Positions 1 to 15,100 of a stretch of DNA of 64,000 nucleotides are shown piece after piece; position 1 is the first letter of the stretch, and the number at the start of each line of letters is the position of its first letter. Source of the DNA: Oegoconia quadripuncta (taxonomy: Eukaryota > Arthropoda > Insecta > Lepidoptera > Autostichidae); the NCBI GenBank assembly GCA_949316235.1, contig OX438753.1:18780801-18844800 (forward strand). The letters are read 5' to 3'. Both the position numbers and the translations under genes were made by a program. The notes under the pieces were generated by a model, which ran no database searches, was not told the origin of the DNA, and worked only from the letters and a program-made list of their open reading frames with translations.

Positions 1-179
1 TTCTTTTTCTATGTAATATATAATTGTTATGATTTCTCGTTCCTGGTAATAAATAAGCTATTGTCCGTATGGATATTATAATTATTAATGTGCAATAATT
101 AAGTCGCTGAGTGTGTGATGAGTGTGGAGGTGTAAAATCACTCAATCGCTGTTGAATTTATAGATCAGCGTTCGCTAAA
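1..179 (+). promoter_or_regulatory. 5' flank and probable 5' UTR of the TMEM35-family gene
   Basis: AT-rich sequence directly upstream of the TMEM35 start codon. No clear TATA box or initiator can be assigned. The ATG at 180 has a favourable context (AAAATGG), which supports it as the true start. The transcription start is not identifiable by eye and may lie left of the window. Confidence 0.35.
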
Positions 180-3100
180 ATGGGATCTATCGTACTGAAC
201 AGTTTATCTATCCTATTAGGGGTGTTTTTTATATTTGTGGGAGTAACTAAAATATCACCTTACGTTTCTAAGGAATTACACAAGGATTTGGTAAGTGGAT
301 GTCGTTTTATTTTTTGTGAGGCATATTTTATAAGGTCGCTAGGTGCATTGAGATTTTTGTTGCGGAGCGATGTGGTTTGCTATTTTGGTATTTGGCCTGC
401 AGCCTAATGCCCGAATTGTCTGACTGGTGAGTTGACGCCGCCGGCCGCCCGCCCGCCCGCGAGCCGCGGCCGGGTTCCCCCCTCCCCCCTTCTCTCCCGC
501 AATAAATTCACACTAATTACTTAGCGTACCTTCATTGTTAACGAGGGTCACCTGAACAGTTTCTGGCCTAACATAGAAGGAAATATTAGGAATAACTCAT
601 TGAGAGCCAGCTTTGAGGGAATATGGTGGATGATTCAACCAATGTTTTAGCGATCGCCGAGCTGTGAGACGCTGCATTAACTTGATGGGTGGGGACAACT
701 CTTTTTAGAGAAGCTAGTGCCTTTTGTACATCCTGTATCTAGTATGTATTTGACTTTTATGTGTACTCGTGTACAATAAATTATAAATAAATAAATAAAA
801 ACCCTTTTTTTTATGTGAACGTGCCGTTTTTCAACAATTTCTACATTCAGGTTGTAAAGTAACGATGCACGTTAGAGTATTTCTTTTTCAATTTTTAGTC
901 ACGGCTATTCCAAAACACAGTCGCGTATCGTCCCGGTTGATGAAACTGTTCCGAAATGGCCGAAATCATCTTTAAGGCGAGGCTTTTCAGACGATGGTCC
1001 GAAGTAATAAAATATGATGATTTATGTAATTTGAATGTTAGTATACATAGCAAAACTTTATGCAAATGAATAAAATGATGGTACAAAATGTCAGTCAATA
1101 GGTAGAAATATGTTGCGTAGGTAGAAATGCGTTGGACGTATACTTATACTGCATGAGTTTTTTTACCGTATTGAAAAAAATAGGGCACATTAGGTAAGTA
1201 ATTGAAAAAACTATCATAAGTTATGTCATTTGACGGTTGCGTTTGTAGCCTATTCCACATAATTACATCATTAAATTAAATAAGTAAAGAAAACTTGGAG
1301 AAAATATGAGTTCTAAATCGCATGATCGGATCTCTCAGAATCACGCCTGTCGCATATCAATATATGAAAGGCGCGTGCGTCTTTGAAAAAAAAAATGCCC
1401 TATTTTTTTCCTTACGGTAAAAAAACACATCCGGTGTAGCTAAGATTAAGTATAACGTAGGTACTCTGTGGTTGGACGTAGATACCTATTGGCTCGAAGG
1501 AACGCCTGAAAGTGACAAAATTTGTTTCCATTGAAGAAAATTTATTATAGTTAGTTGGAAATAGGTATACCCACTTCTATCATAACATCTGAAAGTTTTG
1601 TTTTCTGCTGATATGTATAATTACATAAAAATTACATGTAACTATTTTCACGCGTAAATCTCTAGCTTGGAGTCGACTGTACCTACCTATATGTTTAGGT
1701 AGCCTAGGGAATATATAATAGGGATAAATAATTTCTAGATAGAAAAGTTTCAACTAAATGAAGAAATATCCGCCACGTTGACGAGGTTGACACGCCAGGC
1801 ACACAAAAAGCAAACACATTGTGAAAATCTGAGAATCAAACATCCTTACCATGAATATCTTAAAATTTAACCATATGTTTAGTGGTTTTGAGAGTGTCAT
1901 TTAAACTTTAAGGCGACAACCGATTGGTGTAGTGGATAGTGACCGTGTCTGCAAAACCATAACGGTTGCGAGTTCGAATCCCGAGAGCGGTACCTAAATG
2001 TTTGTGTGATGAATACGAACATTTATTCCACAGTTATGGATGTCTATATAAATATTTATGATGTTTATCCATTATCTAATATCCATAGTACAAACTTTAC
2101 TTATTTTGGGATTAGATGATTGGTGTACCTAAGTGTCAGAAATATTATATTTTACCACAAGAACATGGAACAAATATCAAAAATATTGTTTTGCCTTATA
2201 GTAAAAGTCCTCGTCCTCGTCCTCTCTCTAAAAGTGCACCTCAGTAATATTCGAGGCCTGCACTCAAATCTCGACCCAGTCCACCACCATCTTGAGACTG
2301 AAAAACCGCATTTGCTTTTCCTCACCGAGACGCAGATCAGGTGTCCGACAGACGCGGCATACCTCCACTACCCAGGGTACTCCCTGGAGCACAATTTTAA
2401 ACCACACGCTGGAATCTGTGTGTATGCTCGCGATGACATCTGCTGTCGGCGTCTCCGTAATCTTGAGGATCCCAGGTTCTCAGTCTTATGGATACTTGTG
2501 GATACCGGAATAGAGAAGATTCTCTATGCTGGTATCTACAGATCGCACAGTGGTGATCAGGAGACAACCAGACTTATTGAATACCTTACCGCAACATCCG
2601 ATACCGTACAGCAGCGATATCCCACTGCGCAAATGGTTTTCTTGGGGGACTTTAATGCACACCACCAGGAGTGGTTGTTCCCTTTCAAGAAGACCGACCA
2701 CGCTGGGAAAGAACTTTATAAGATGGCAGTGTCACAAAATCTTACCCAGCTGGTAGATCAACCTACGCGCATACCTGATGTTGCCGGTCATACACCCAAC
2801 TGCTTAGATCTTCTGCTGACAACTGATCCCGACAGATATACGGTCTCAGTTTCATCCCCACTGGGGACATCCGATCACTGTCTGGTGAAATCTGTATCAA
2901 ACTACTCTCCTCCCGATCCTAGTCCTAAAGGTAGCAGGCGAGTATGGCGATACAAGTCAGCAGACTGGGATGAGATGCGAAGTTTCTTTGCGTCTTATCC
3001 TTGGCAGCAAACATGCTTTGCTTCGGATGACCCGTCGAGCTGCGCGATAGCCATTACCGATGTAATGCGTCAGGCGATGGAATATTATATTCCATACTCT

Positions 3101-6100
3101 GACGTTTCCACCGGTGGCAAAGCGCGCCCATGGTATAATGCAGAGTGTGCTGGTGCCGAGGCACTGAAACACTCTGCATATCAGGCCTGGACTACCGCTC
3201 GTTCGCAAAAAGCTCCGGATGTTCATCGTACGAAGCAGGCATTCAACAAAGCTGCCAAATCATGCAAGAAGGTGCTGCGTAAGGCTCGTTTCGACCATGT
3301 TGGCCGGATCGGTGACAAACTCGCCTCATATCCCTCAGGAAGTAAGGCATTCTGGTCGCTGGCCAAATCGGTCGAAACGAATTTCTGTCGATCATCGCTG
3401 CCGCCTCTGTTGAAACCGGATGGGTCACTAGCTCATACTGCGACAGAGAAAGCAAATTTATTTGCATCGCTCTTCGCAAGCAATTCGCGTCTAGATGCTG
3501 TGAATAAAACTCCGCCTGTCATCCCTCCCTCTGGCACTAAGATGCCAGAGGTGCGAATTCACCAACGGCGAGTTCTTAAAACACTTCGCAATCTGGACGT
3601 AAACAAAGCTAGTGGTCCTGACGGTATTCCTGCAATTGTTCTGAGGCGATGCGCGCCTGAGTTGTCTCCTGTCCTGACACGCTTGTTCAGACTTTCTTTA
3701 AGAGCGGGTCAAGTCCCAAAATCCTGGAAGCTTGCAAATGTGCAGCCTGTGCCCAAGAAGGGTAGTAGTGCCGACCCTGCCAATTATAGACCTATCGCAA
3801 TCACTTCCGTACTTTGTAAAGTTATGGAACGTGTATTGAACGACCAGCTGATGGCATATCTGGAACACCACGATCTGCTCAGTGATCGGCAGTATGGTTT
3901 TCGCCGGAACCGATCTACTGGCGATCTGCTCGTATATGCCACTCACTGCTGGGGTGAGGCCATTGAGAGACATGGCGAGGCTCTTGCTGTGTCCCTCGAC
4001 ATTTCTAAGGCTTTCGACAGGGTCTGGCATGCTAGCCTGTTAAGCAAGCTTCCAGCGTATGGGTTACCTCCGGTATTGTGTACCTGGATATCTGATTTCC
4101 TGAGCGAACGGTCAATTCGGGTAGTCATTGACGGCTGCTCTTCTGACTTATTGGCTATTAACGCCGGTGTACCTCAGGGGTCTGTTCTCTCTGCTACTTT
4201 GTTCTTATTACACATCAACGATCTGCTCCAACCCGGTACCCATGGGTATGCAGACGATACCACAACGTCAGAGAGATACATGTCCAGTGCACAATCTAGT
4301 GGAGATGAGACTCGTTCTAACAGGGAGTCAATGGTGGAGCGTACGAATTCGACATTAAAGGCAGTGTCCGACTGGGGCGACGCCAATCTTGTCGAATTCA
4401 ATTCTTCCAAAACACAGGCGTGTCTATTCACTAGTAAACGGAGTCCTTTCCACCTCACTCCGACTTTCCGGGATGTATCCATTCCAATCTCTGACCATCT
4501 CAACCTCTTGGGTTTGGAGTTAACCTCGAGTCTGAATTTTGGGCGCTCCATCGAATCGAAAGGGAAATTAGCAGCTAAGAAGCTTGGAATTCTATCTAAG
4601 GTCAGGCGGTATTTCACACCAAAGCAGCTGCTGGAGCTTTACCAAGCTCAGATCCGCTCGTGCATGGAATACTGCTGTCACCTCTGGGACGGATCAGCCA
4701 AGTACCAACTGGCTGCACTCGATTCTGTGGAACGACGCGCCATAAGACTCATAGGCGATGACCCAACGGTTACCGGCAAATTGCAAAGCCTTGAACACCG
4801 CCGTAGGGTCGCATGCCTTTCAGTATTTTACAGGATACATTTCGGTGAGTGTGCGATGGAACTGCACGATCTTATTCCACCGTCCCCTTTCCATCTTCGG
4901 ACAACCAGGCGCGGGGGGGGTTTCCATCCATATGTTGTCAACATACCGAACATCCGCACTAAGCGCTTTGCTTCATCATTTATAATGCGGACTGCTAAGA
5001 CATGGAACTCACTGCCCGCGTCGGTTTTTCCCGACACTTACAACCTTGGGATCTTCAAGTCTAGAGTGAATAGGCATTTACTGGGTGCGCGTGATACATC
5101 TTCGGCTTCATCGTCACTTTCCATCAGGTGAGATTGTAGTCAAACGCGAAACCAGTTTTTAATAAAAAAAAAAAAAAAAAAAAATAGTAATAGGAAATAT
5201 TTAGTATTTACCATATGATAGGGCACTGAAAATTTCCGCCAGACTAGCTACCATCATCTTATCTAAATTTGCCGCCAAACAGCAATGTTAATAGCATTGT
5301 TGTGTTCCGGTTGTCAGAGATGAGATAACCAGTTTCCCCAAATATTTGGGGTTCCGGGTCAGTACGCTTACACCTTCGGCCTCATCTTCACTTAACATCA
5401 GGTGTGATAGAGGTCAAGAGCAGGCCCGTAGTGCATAAAAAAAACTACCTTTTGAGATCAAACGGGTGTGCAAGGAGAAGTATTTTGTGCAATAAAGAGT
5501 ACTTATTTGTATTGTATTGGGTCTTTACCTATGACATTGGAGCTTTTTTCTTCGTTAATCATATGTACCAATTCCTGCGATTTTCTAAGCTATATCCAAA
5601 TTTGTTTTTTATTTGGAAAAAGGAATATTATTTCAAGGTTTCACATGAAATATTTCTTCATTTCATTTCATAATCAAAAAAATTTGAACAGAGCTCTTTT
5701 CATGTGCTTCCCATAATCATTTCTTAGATTCGCTGAAACTTTTATAAAGCGGTTACTTTTAAAAATAATAAATAAATAAATAAATATTTCGGACACTTAC
5801 ACCAATCATCTAGTCCCAAACTTGTGCTATGGATACAAGATAAACGGATAAACATACATAAATATTTATATAAACATCCAAGACTCGGGAATAAATGTTC
5901 GATTCATCACACAAACATTTACCCCTCGCGGGATTCGAACCCGCAACCGTTGGTTTCTTTGGTTGGTTGGTTGGTCGCAATTATCGCTGTTTAAAATTAT
6001 TAATATTAATTAATTAATAATACTTAACTTAAGGCTATCCTATAATACACACAAAGTTTAGCTAAATTTGGATTTGCCGTTCGCAAAAAAAAATCAAAAA

Positions 6101-9100
6101 TGTTTGTATGGAGAAAACAGTCTTAATGAAATTCTTCATACAAAACGCCAATTTCATAGACCTAATATTAGTGTGCGCACGAAAGCATTTTATAAATTGA
6201 TCTAATTATTATATTTCAGAGAAAAGAGTACGTAAGATATGCCAAAGTGTTTCCATTAGCTCAAACGCTAGACTTCAAAGTACCGTCGAAATGGTACAGG
6301 AGATCCGTGGGCGGCCTCGAGATTCTGTTCGGGATCATACTGGCAATCATACCCAGCCGTAAGTTACTTTCTTTAACTTAGGTTTCAAGTCTAGAAAGAC
6401 GCCAACTTAGGAAACGTCTATTCTAGACTTGAAACTGCCAAGATTGTAGAATTTCAAGAAAACCGACACCAGTTCCAGCTAAAGCCTTGTTCCAATTTTT
6501 CCTATATCCACGACGGTAACAACGAACAGATGGAAACCTGGAAACTTCGAGCCAATGATTGAATTTCAACAGGCACTGCTTAGAACCATGTGGAGAGATT
6601 AATTGAATTGTAGGTACCAACTATAACTGTGTTTAGTCTGGGTACGTCCTTCAATAAGTTTAGTTCTTCGTTACTTAATATCAGCTCTGATTTACGTTTC
6701 ATTGTGTAATCTATTTTAAAACATCCGGTCAAGTGCGTATCGGGCCATGCGCAGTGTAGGGTTCCGTATGTGGGCTTAGAAGGGGGCTTTTTGTTGTTTG
6801 ATAAATAATTTTCAACCGAAAGTACATTTTATAAAAGCCCACTTAGCTGTGATAGTTTTCCTTTTAACTTCGTTATATAACTTTTACTGCCGTGAATTTT
6901 TTCACGTATCCAAACATTTAGCACACTCGACTCTAACAATTATAAAACTAAAATCCGACTACTAAAAAAAATAATATAATAATAATTAATAATAATAATA
7001 ATTTGAGAACACCTAAAAACCTAAGACACAGCTTAACTAGCGCCATCTTACAACCAACGGCAATAATAATAATAATAATAAATAAATATTTTGGACACTT
7101 ACACCATAGAGGAATAACACTCTTACACCATCATCTAGTCCCAAACTAAGCAAAGCTTGTGCTATGGATACTAGATAACGGATAAACATACATAAATATT
7201 TATATAAACATCCAAGACTCAGGAATAAATGTTCGTATTCATCACACAAACATTTACCCCTCGCGGGATTCGAACCCGCAACCGTTGGTTTCGCTGATAG
7301 GGTCACTATCCACTACACCAATAGAAAATGAAATGGGAGAACTGGAAAAACGCTTATCTTTAATTAATAGTTATTAATTAATTAATAACAAGCATCGTAG
7401 GTCTATGTATCTGCCGAACCCAGAAACATAAGGTCCTTTTTTTTATTATTTATTTAAGGTCGCTTTTTAACATCAAGGGTCATCTCATCAACGACCACGG
7501 CAACTTATTAACATTTATATATACCCTGTTATGTGTCAAATATCGTATTTATCGAGTACCTAGTAATAATAATATCGCGTACCTTATAAATTGACTAGGA
7601 AATTATTTGTGCTAACCCACTTAATTACTCGTATTGAATTCCGTGATGATAGGTTTGCATGGAAGAGATCGCTGTAAGCGATAAGGCCGCCTAATTTGTA
7701 GTTTCTATAAGATATTTAAATGTACCTTCCTTAACAATACAGCGTATTTGATTGATTGATTGATTTTCCTGCAGTCGGCGGTCTTTATAATTTAACGTCT
7801 CCATTGCATCGGTTTTGACCTCAGACTACGGAATATCAATTTATATGGTACAATATTATTTGAGAAAACAAACACCTATTTTTTATTTATTTCTAATCTA
7901 TAAATAGGATATTTGACACATAACAGGACCTTATGTTTCTGGGTCGTGCCGTCGACTAATTATCGGGCCGGATCTATATGATCATGGGAACTTATATTAG
8001 TCTCGCCCATGATCCTCAAGTAGGGAGGATGAAGGCAGCACTGAGAACACTGACATATATCGACAATAGATTTGTGGTTGAGACTGTCCAGCATTTGATG
8101 CAGCTCCAGCAACTTTTCTGCTCTTATGACAATATCATCGACAAAGCGTAGGTGTGAGATGTACTCGCCGTTAATGTCATGTCCCGTTTTTCCAGCCCAA
8201 AGAACATAAAGAAGATGAAGTCCGTATGAGTTATTACAATAATCTCCATAGCATCGCCCTGCATCCTCTTGACTGTGATTCTGTTTTATGTGTTGTGACG
8301 TTTGACTGGTGTAAATAAATTCTTCTTCTTTTCGTGTCCACAGATAAGATAAAGAACGCAGCGAACATAGGTCTTGTTCTGATGATGATCCTTGCAGCGT
8401 ACTCCCACATCATGGTAGGAGATCCGTTCGACCGCTGCGCCCCTGCGCTGGTCTTCTTCTTCATGCTGAGTGGAAGACTTGTAGTCTGGTAAGTAAATAA
8501 AGTATGTAAGTTATGATTAGCCAGCCTGTCGAATTTGAAAAGTTAAGCCTTAGGTACTATTGGTTGAATTTGGTAGATGGCGATACAGTTAATTCCCATT
8601 GAAGATCCTTTGCAGTTAGGGTGCAGATTATCTATATAGTATACTCCATCTATGTAAAAATTGTGAATGAATCGATAAAGTCATTTCAAAAAGGCACTTT
8701 TTGAAACATCAAACTAACATATTTAATTAGATAGACTTTTGTCAACAGTTAACTTATTGATGTATAAAAAACTAAGCATGTTATAGTTATGCATGTGTTT
8801 TTAGCTGAAAATGTCGTCGAGCTGCATTGCTTAAGAAATAAAAATGAGAACTAATAATTCGTAACGATAATTTCCCTAAATGTTTTAAATTAAAAGAAAT
8901 GCCCATAAATTGAGCATTTTTTAAACACACACATTTTTCAACCTTTAACTTTTTTGGAAAAATATATAGGTACTTGTGATTTATACAAATGCTTAACCTT
9001 TAGCAATTGTTACTATGTACATTATATATAACACTTTATTATATGTTTCAAAAAAATCGCAGTTATGCGTTTTTCTGTGGTTTAAACGTATTTTCCCTGG

Positions 9101-12100
9101 GCTGCATAGTTTTTGGTATATTTCGATTCGATTATATAATTCTTTCAAACTTTTGAGGGCTTTCTAAATTATATATTTTTTTAAATTTAAGATTAACTCC
9201 GAACATACGTTCTTAGCCATGTGTGATGGAAATCTGTTAAGAAGATATTTAGCTTTAGACATTATCTTTTGATCTAATCTACCTGGACGATATCAGCATT
9301 TGTATTTAAAAAAAAAACAATTAAGTACCTACCTACTCATGCACATACCCTTGTTCCAACAATGTTCTTGAAGGTTTTCTAAATTTTCAATTGATAATGA
9401 GCGTCTTAAAGAGAATTGAAATATCTACTACCAAAATTTCGGTTTTCGTTGGAATTAGGATTCAGACTTTCAACAAAAGATATGATTATGAACACTAATT
9501 CTAAATTTTTAAATTTAGATTTAGTTCGACCCAAACTCGGTTGTTATGTTGTATATAATGAAGCAGGCCGGTATACGCTCATTTCACTCTGTCGCGAAAA
9601 TAAAATGTAGGTATCTAGGTACATATACTCAGTAACATAATCACAGGATGTTATTTGGCATCTGGAAAATAAACTTCACATCAAAATGTTTCGTCAACTG
9701 CTTTGAATAAAAATATTAATTTCAAACAACAGTAGACTGGTCATTGCTTGTTTTATACGTGGTCTCGGCCCACGTACCTACCTACGACAGTTTGCCGCGA
9801 CGAACGACGAACGAAAGAAGTGATAATTCGTTTGAAATGGAATTTCAAGTGTGGATCGGAAGTAACATGCGCTCAAGTTCCTGCCAGAGGAATAAAGAAC
9901 AGGAAGTTCAACTGTTAGATTAATCCTCTTGAGAGTTGGCGGAGGAGTAACTTGCCCCCATAGCATACTATCGCTTGTCGCGGGCGACGTAGTAGTGAGA
10001 GTGGGATAGTTGTATATTTCGTCCAAGCGAATGAAGGACAAATGTTATGTCGCGCGACGTATAACGTTTATCGCGTCGTCATGCTACTAGTTTTGGAGAT
10101 ATAGTATATCCTCGAACAGTGATTGATAGGAGCAACCACAAATCGCGATTGTCGAAGATCGAGCGCGGACCCAGAGGGACGGGACTCTTACCTATTCCTT
10201 ATTATTACGGTTCCAGAAGGTAAAAAAGAAACCCATATGGGATCACTTTGTTGTCCGTCTGCGTGTCTGTCGCTTTGTCTCAGGCTGGAGCTATCAAGTT
10301 GAAATTAATAACGAACACTAAGATCTGCACCTCATACTACTGTAAAAATGTCAAAGTTCTAGTATAATGCAATTAAATTATACGGGCATTCAAATCGGAT
10401 TTTCCTACTAAAAGTCCAACTCACTGACTACACCATCGAAACTTACAGGGTAGGTAACTAGATTGTCGGTTTAAAAGGTGCGTCAATTTAAATTCAAAAA
10501 ACAATATTTCATAAGTTATAAAAATAATATTTGAAATCGTCATGACATATAATTATCGCTCATTCACAAAACAGACTCTCCAGAGAAGAACGAGCAAGAA
10601 ACAGAAGGGTTTCTCTTTTTAAATAGGTATATTTACAATTTATGATTCGACAAAGGAAAAAAAGAAAATTAGACTGGATATCGCCGAGCATTCTTATCAT
10701 CTACCTAGATAGTCAGAAATTTATAATAGCCTTTCTTTGGCACATAGCTTCAGTTTAATGGTAGCATAGAGGAATAACACTACACATGGTAGTTTTCAAT
10801 TTAGGTGAATGTCTATCGTAATGTGTATCGTAATAAAAATGGTGATATTAGGTACGAAACCCACAGCGCAGAAGTGTTACTCGTGCTTGTCCTTTATTTC
10901 TAGAGGCACATCGAGAGCGGTGGACTGTGTTGATATCATGCGTAGGTTTAAGAGCGTCAGATTTGCCCCTTTCTTATTTATATAACGCCGGACCAAGGAA
11001 TGTAACTCATTTTGTACGAGGTCGACTATGTTTATAAACAACAATCAGCTTTTCGTCGATCCCTCTGATCTTTCGACTCATTGCGTTCTAGTAAATTTAT
11101 CATAAAACAAAATTCTATTATTATGTTGTTTATAATAAGTAAGACACCTACTTATTATAAACATAGTAATAGGTATACAGTTAATATACCAAACTTTCGC
11201 ACTAAGAAGTTCGATTCTTCATTCATCATCCGAACAGCCAAGGCATGGAACTCCCGTCTGGCGTCAGCCTTTCCTGAATCCTACAACCTTGGGATCTTCA
11301 AGAGCAGAGTGAATAGGCTTTTACTGGGAACGCGTGTTTCATCTTCGACCACACCATCACTTTACATCAGGTGAGATTATGGTCAAACGCGAATCCAGTC
11401 AATCAGTAAAAAAAGGTTCGGCAGTGGATTTTTGTAATATCAATAATAAACGGCCGGTTGAATATTAGGGAATGGAATTTATTTCTTTCACAGTTGAATA
11501 CCAGACAGACTCACCCGTCACCTCTAGGGTTGCCAGGTAGTTACTGCTGTCACAGTGTTGTTATGCTTGCCCGACATGCCGACGAGCCACGTAATTGAGT
11601 CTGGTCAAAATTAAGGTTAAAATTGTCCAAAATTGCTCCTAAAATCGACTCCATTTGCGACATGAAACAAGCTCACCGATCACATTAATACTTATTGTTC
11701 TTTTTGACACTGTATTTGTAAACTACATTAATAAAAGTTTTAATTAAACAAATTCATTTAATAAAGGTTATCAAAATAAACAACCGTATTTTCTTCTGCA
11801 GTTAGATTTTCTTTTCTTTTGCGGTTAGAGTTCATTGTCGTTTGGGAACTGCAACTTGTTGAACCCCTGGGTTTGTGGAGCCATAAGTTCGAGGAACCCA
11901 GGTCTAATCTAATCTACTATAGTAATAAAACTTGTACACAGTTGATCACAGCCTAATTCCAACTAATATTATAAATGCGAAAGTTTGTGTATGTGTATGT
12001 CTGTATGTATGTTTGTTACCTCTTCACGCCTATACCGCTGGATGGATTTGGATGAAATTTCGTTGGTAGCCAGATTAAGGCCTGGATTAACATATAGGCA

Positions 12101-15100
12101 ATTTTTTTTGCTGAACCGATTTTGATGAAATCTACGCGGACGAAGTCGCGGGCGGAAAGCTACTTTAAATCAGTCTTCATTTCCAAGATCCTGTCTGACA
12201 GTTAGCGTTACCGATATCTACAAGCCGCATTAAAAGCATACCGCTCCTTTGAATCCGCACTTTCCATTCTCTAAACAAATTCCTTCATCAATCATAATAT
12301 CTCATCAAACACCACCGATTTAACGGAGTTGATTGCGAATCAATCAAACTTTATTACGTTACCACGTGTTAATAGTCTTAGGCACGATGTGGGATGATTG
12401 ACGTCATTGCTGGATTGTTTCTAGATCTCGGAAATATTCATCTACACCCACATCAATAGACTATAGAAGTTCACTAACATGTTTCCTGCATATTACTCTA
12501 TATTTTTCATTCTTTAGAATCTAAGGTGGCAATAGGCACATTTTGTTGGTTGGTTGTTGTTGGTTGTTGATTCTAGCTTATTTTTTTTATATTGGTAGTT
12601 GTTGTTGGTAGGGTTGGTGATAGGGCATATTAAATGTCCGCCTGGCTAGCTACCACCATCTTATCTAAATCTGCCGCCAAACAGCAATGTTAATAGCATT
12701 GTTGTGTTCCGGTTGTCAGGGATAAGATAGTCAGTCCCCCAATTGTGTTGGGGTTTCCGGGTCAGTACGCTTCCACCTTCGACCTCATCTTCACTTAACA
12801 TCTTCTTCAGGTGTGATTGAGGTCAAGTGCTAAAAAGGCAGTGCAAGGATAAAAAAAAATATAAGTAGATGTGTGGGTTCGGTTAGAAACCCCTATGCTG
12901 GATAAGCCTCAGCCAGATTGCCACACTGCTGGGCAGGTGGACTAGCGAACCAGATTTATGGAGGTCCGCATCAGTGACGATGCTTTTATGGTGCCCATCT
13001 TTGATTTATCGCTGTTGTAATAACAGAGACTGATTGATGCAATTAAAAATTATATTGGTGACACTAATGACATGTTAAAGAGTCTGTCTTGGCTGTTTTC
13101 CATTGAAGGTTGTCGTTAAAACATTTTTGTTTATTCGGTTCTATCTATAATAATAATAAATAACTATTGTGTGATTTGCCGTCGCACGCAATACCTACCG
13201 ATTGGCAGTCTGACACGAATTCATCGCTCCGGACATGGCATATTGTGCACCTAATTGAAAAATGAAGTATAATTTAGGATCGGTCAGTAGATAGTTGTGG
13301 AAAATAGTGGTACCACAATGGCATACTCCTAACAATATTCAGTGAGAGGATGCCGTTTATATTGCTGTGGGAACGCGGGGTAACTCTATTGTCCGTGCGT
13401 AGGTGGTTGTACAAATATCCCAAAAGTAGTCTAGGTACTCCGTGAATTAGGTCTATAATAAAACAACCGCTCTCAAGGTGTACAAAGGTCATGTACAAAT
13501 ATCCCAAAAGTAGTCTAGGTACTCCGTGAATTAGGTCTATAATAAAACAACCGCTCTCAAGGTGTACAAAGGTCATGTACAAATATCCCAAAAGTAGTCT
13601 AGGTACTCCGTGAATTAGGTCTATAATAAAACAACCGCTCTCAAGGTGTACAAAGGTAAAGTTTATTTGATATCTCGTAAGTGGCTATACTAATCTTACG
13701 GAACGTAACGATATCGCGATGTAAAACCGTACAGCGACATCTATTGACAAATTCATGTAAACTTAAACATACCGCCCACCATGGACAGCATGTCCATAAA
13801 AATATGCATAGGAAATGGAAATAGAAGAAACTCAAAGTTAAGTCAAACCTTAACCAAGAATTTCCTAAACACAATGTAAGTGGGAATATTGTCAAAACAC
13901 AATTTGCAAAAAAAATAAACAATGAAACAATATGCAAAAAATGCACTCTTAACAGAAGAAAAAATATAAACATGATGCAAGTTACACTATGGATTTTAGT
14001 GGACTGTATAGTGGATTATGTGTAACAAACAACTTGAAGTATTAGGTAAATCTATGCCTCAATGGAGATTAACATTAACAAAAATTAAAAACTATACAAA
14101 TAAAAAAAATATAAGTTTCTTGTAAATTAGTCATTTACAGGCAAAATGCACAATTTAGACACAGGTCTTTTAATCACGTTTCCCTTACAACGGAGGCTGA
14201 CCACGCGCGTAATATTGTCCGCACCAGGGTGCTTATCAACTACAATCCCAAAAAGCCATCTTCCTGGAGGGAGATCATCCTCCTTAATCAAAACCACATC
14301 ACCAATATTTGGCTCAGGAGTTTGATGTGCCCATTTATATCTGTGCAAAAAGTTGGTCAAATATTCCTGAGACCAGCGACGCCAGAAATCTTGAACCATT
14401 CGCTGGGTTAACTGCCACCTTCTGAGACTATTAACGTTCGCAGTTTCATAGTTTTCTTCCGGCACAAGAACTAACGGTTCACCAACCAAAAAATGCCCTG
14501 GTGTGAGAGGAGTCGGGTCCTCTGGTACGTTGTTAATCAGGGATATTGGCCTCGAGTTTAGACAGGCCTCGATCTGTGTCAAAACTGTTGTGAATTCCTC
14601 AAATGTGAGTGTCGCGCTGCCAATCACTCTTTTAAGGTGGTGCTTGGTGGACTTTATTCCGGCTTCCCACAGTCCTCCAAAGTTTGGAGCACGGGGAGGG
14701 ATAAAGTGCCAAGCAGTTCCATTATTGGCGAGAGAGTCAGCTATATCGACTGCTATGCCAGACCCTTCCTCCAAGAACAATGACTTCAGTTCTCGAGCGG
14801 CACCAACGAAGTTGGTCCCGTTGTCGCTCCACAGGTCCGCACAATGTCCTCGTCTAGCCACAAAGCGTCTAAAGGCGGATAAAAATCCTTCCGCTGTCAA
14901 ATCACTAACGACTTCAAGATGAATGGCTTTGGTGGCCATGCAGACGAATAGACATACGTATCCCTTGTGAGATTTATGACCTCGACCCTTTGTGGTTCGG
15001 ATGCTAATAGGACCTGCGTAGTCAACTCCACTTTGACGAAAAGGACGGCAAGCAGTGACTCTTGCTGATGGTAACTGACCCATCAATTGATGATTATCAC

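Noticed and set aside
2130..5215. Target-site duplication around the LINE
   Set aside because: GAAATATT-type sequence flanks both sides but with several mismatches in an AT-rich context, so it is not convincing.
13274..13591. 105-aa frame with a repeated 28-residue unit
   Set aside because: It is the translation of the 84-bp LTR tandem repeat; 84 is a multiple of three, so the frame stays open by chance.
13408..13659. CRISPR-like array of three repeats
   Set aside because: The units are contiguous, without spacers, and are part of a retrotransposon LTR.
14503..14922. 139-aa plus-strand frame
   Set aside because: Antisense shadow of the BEL/Pao integrase region.
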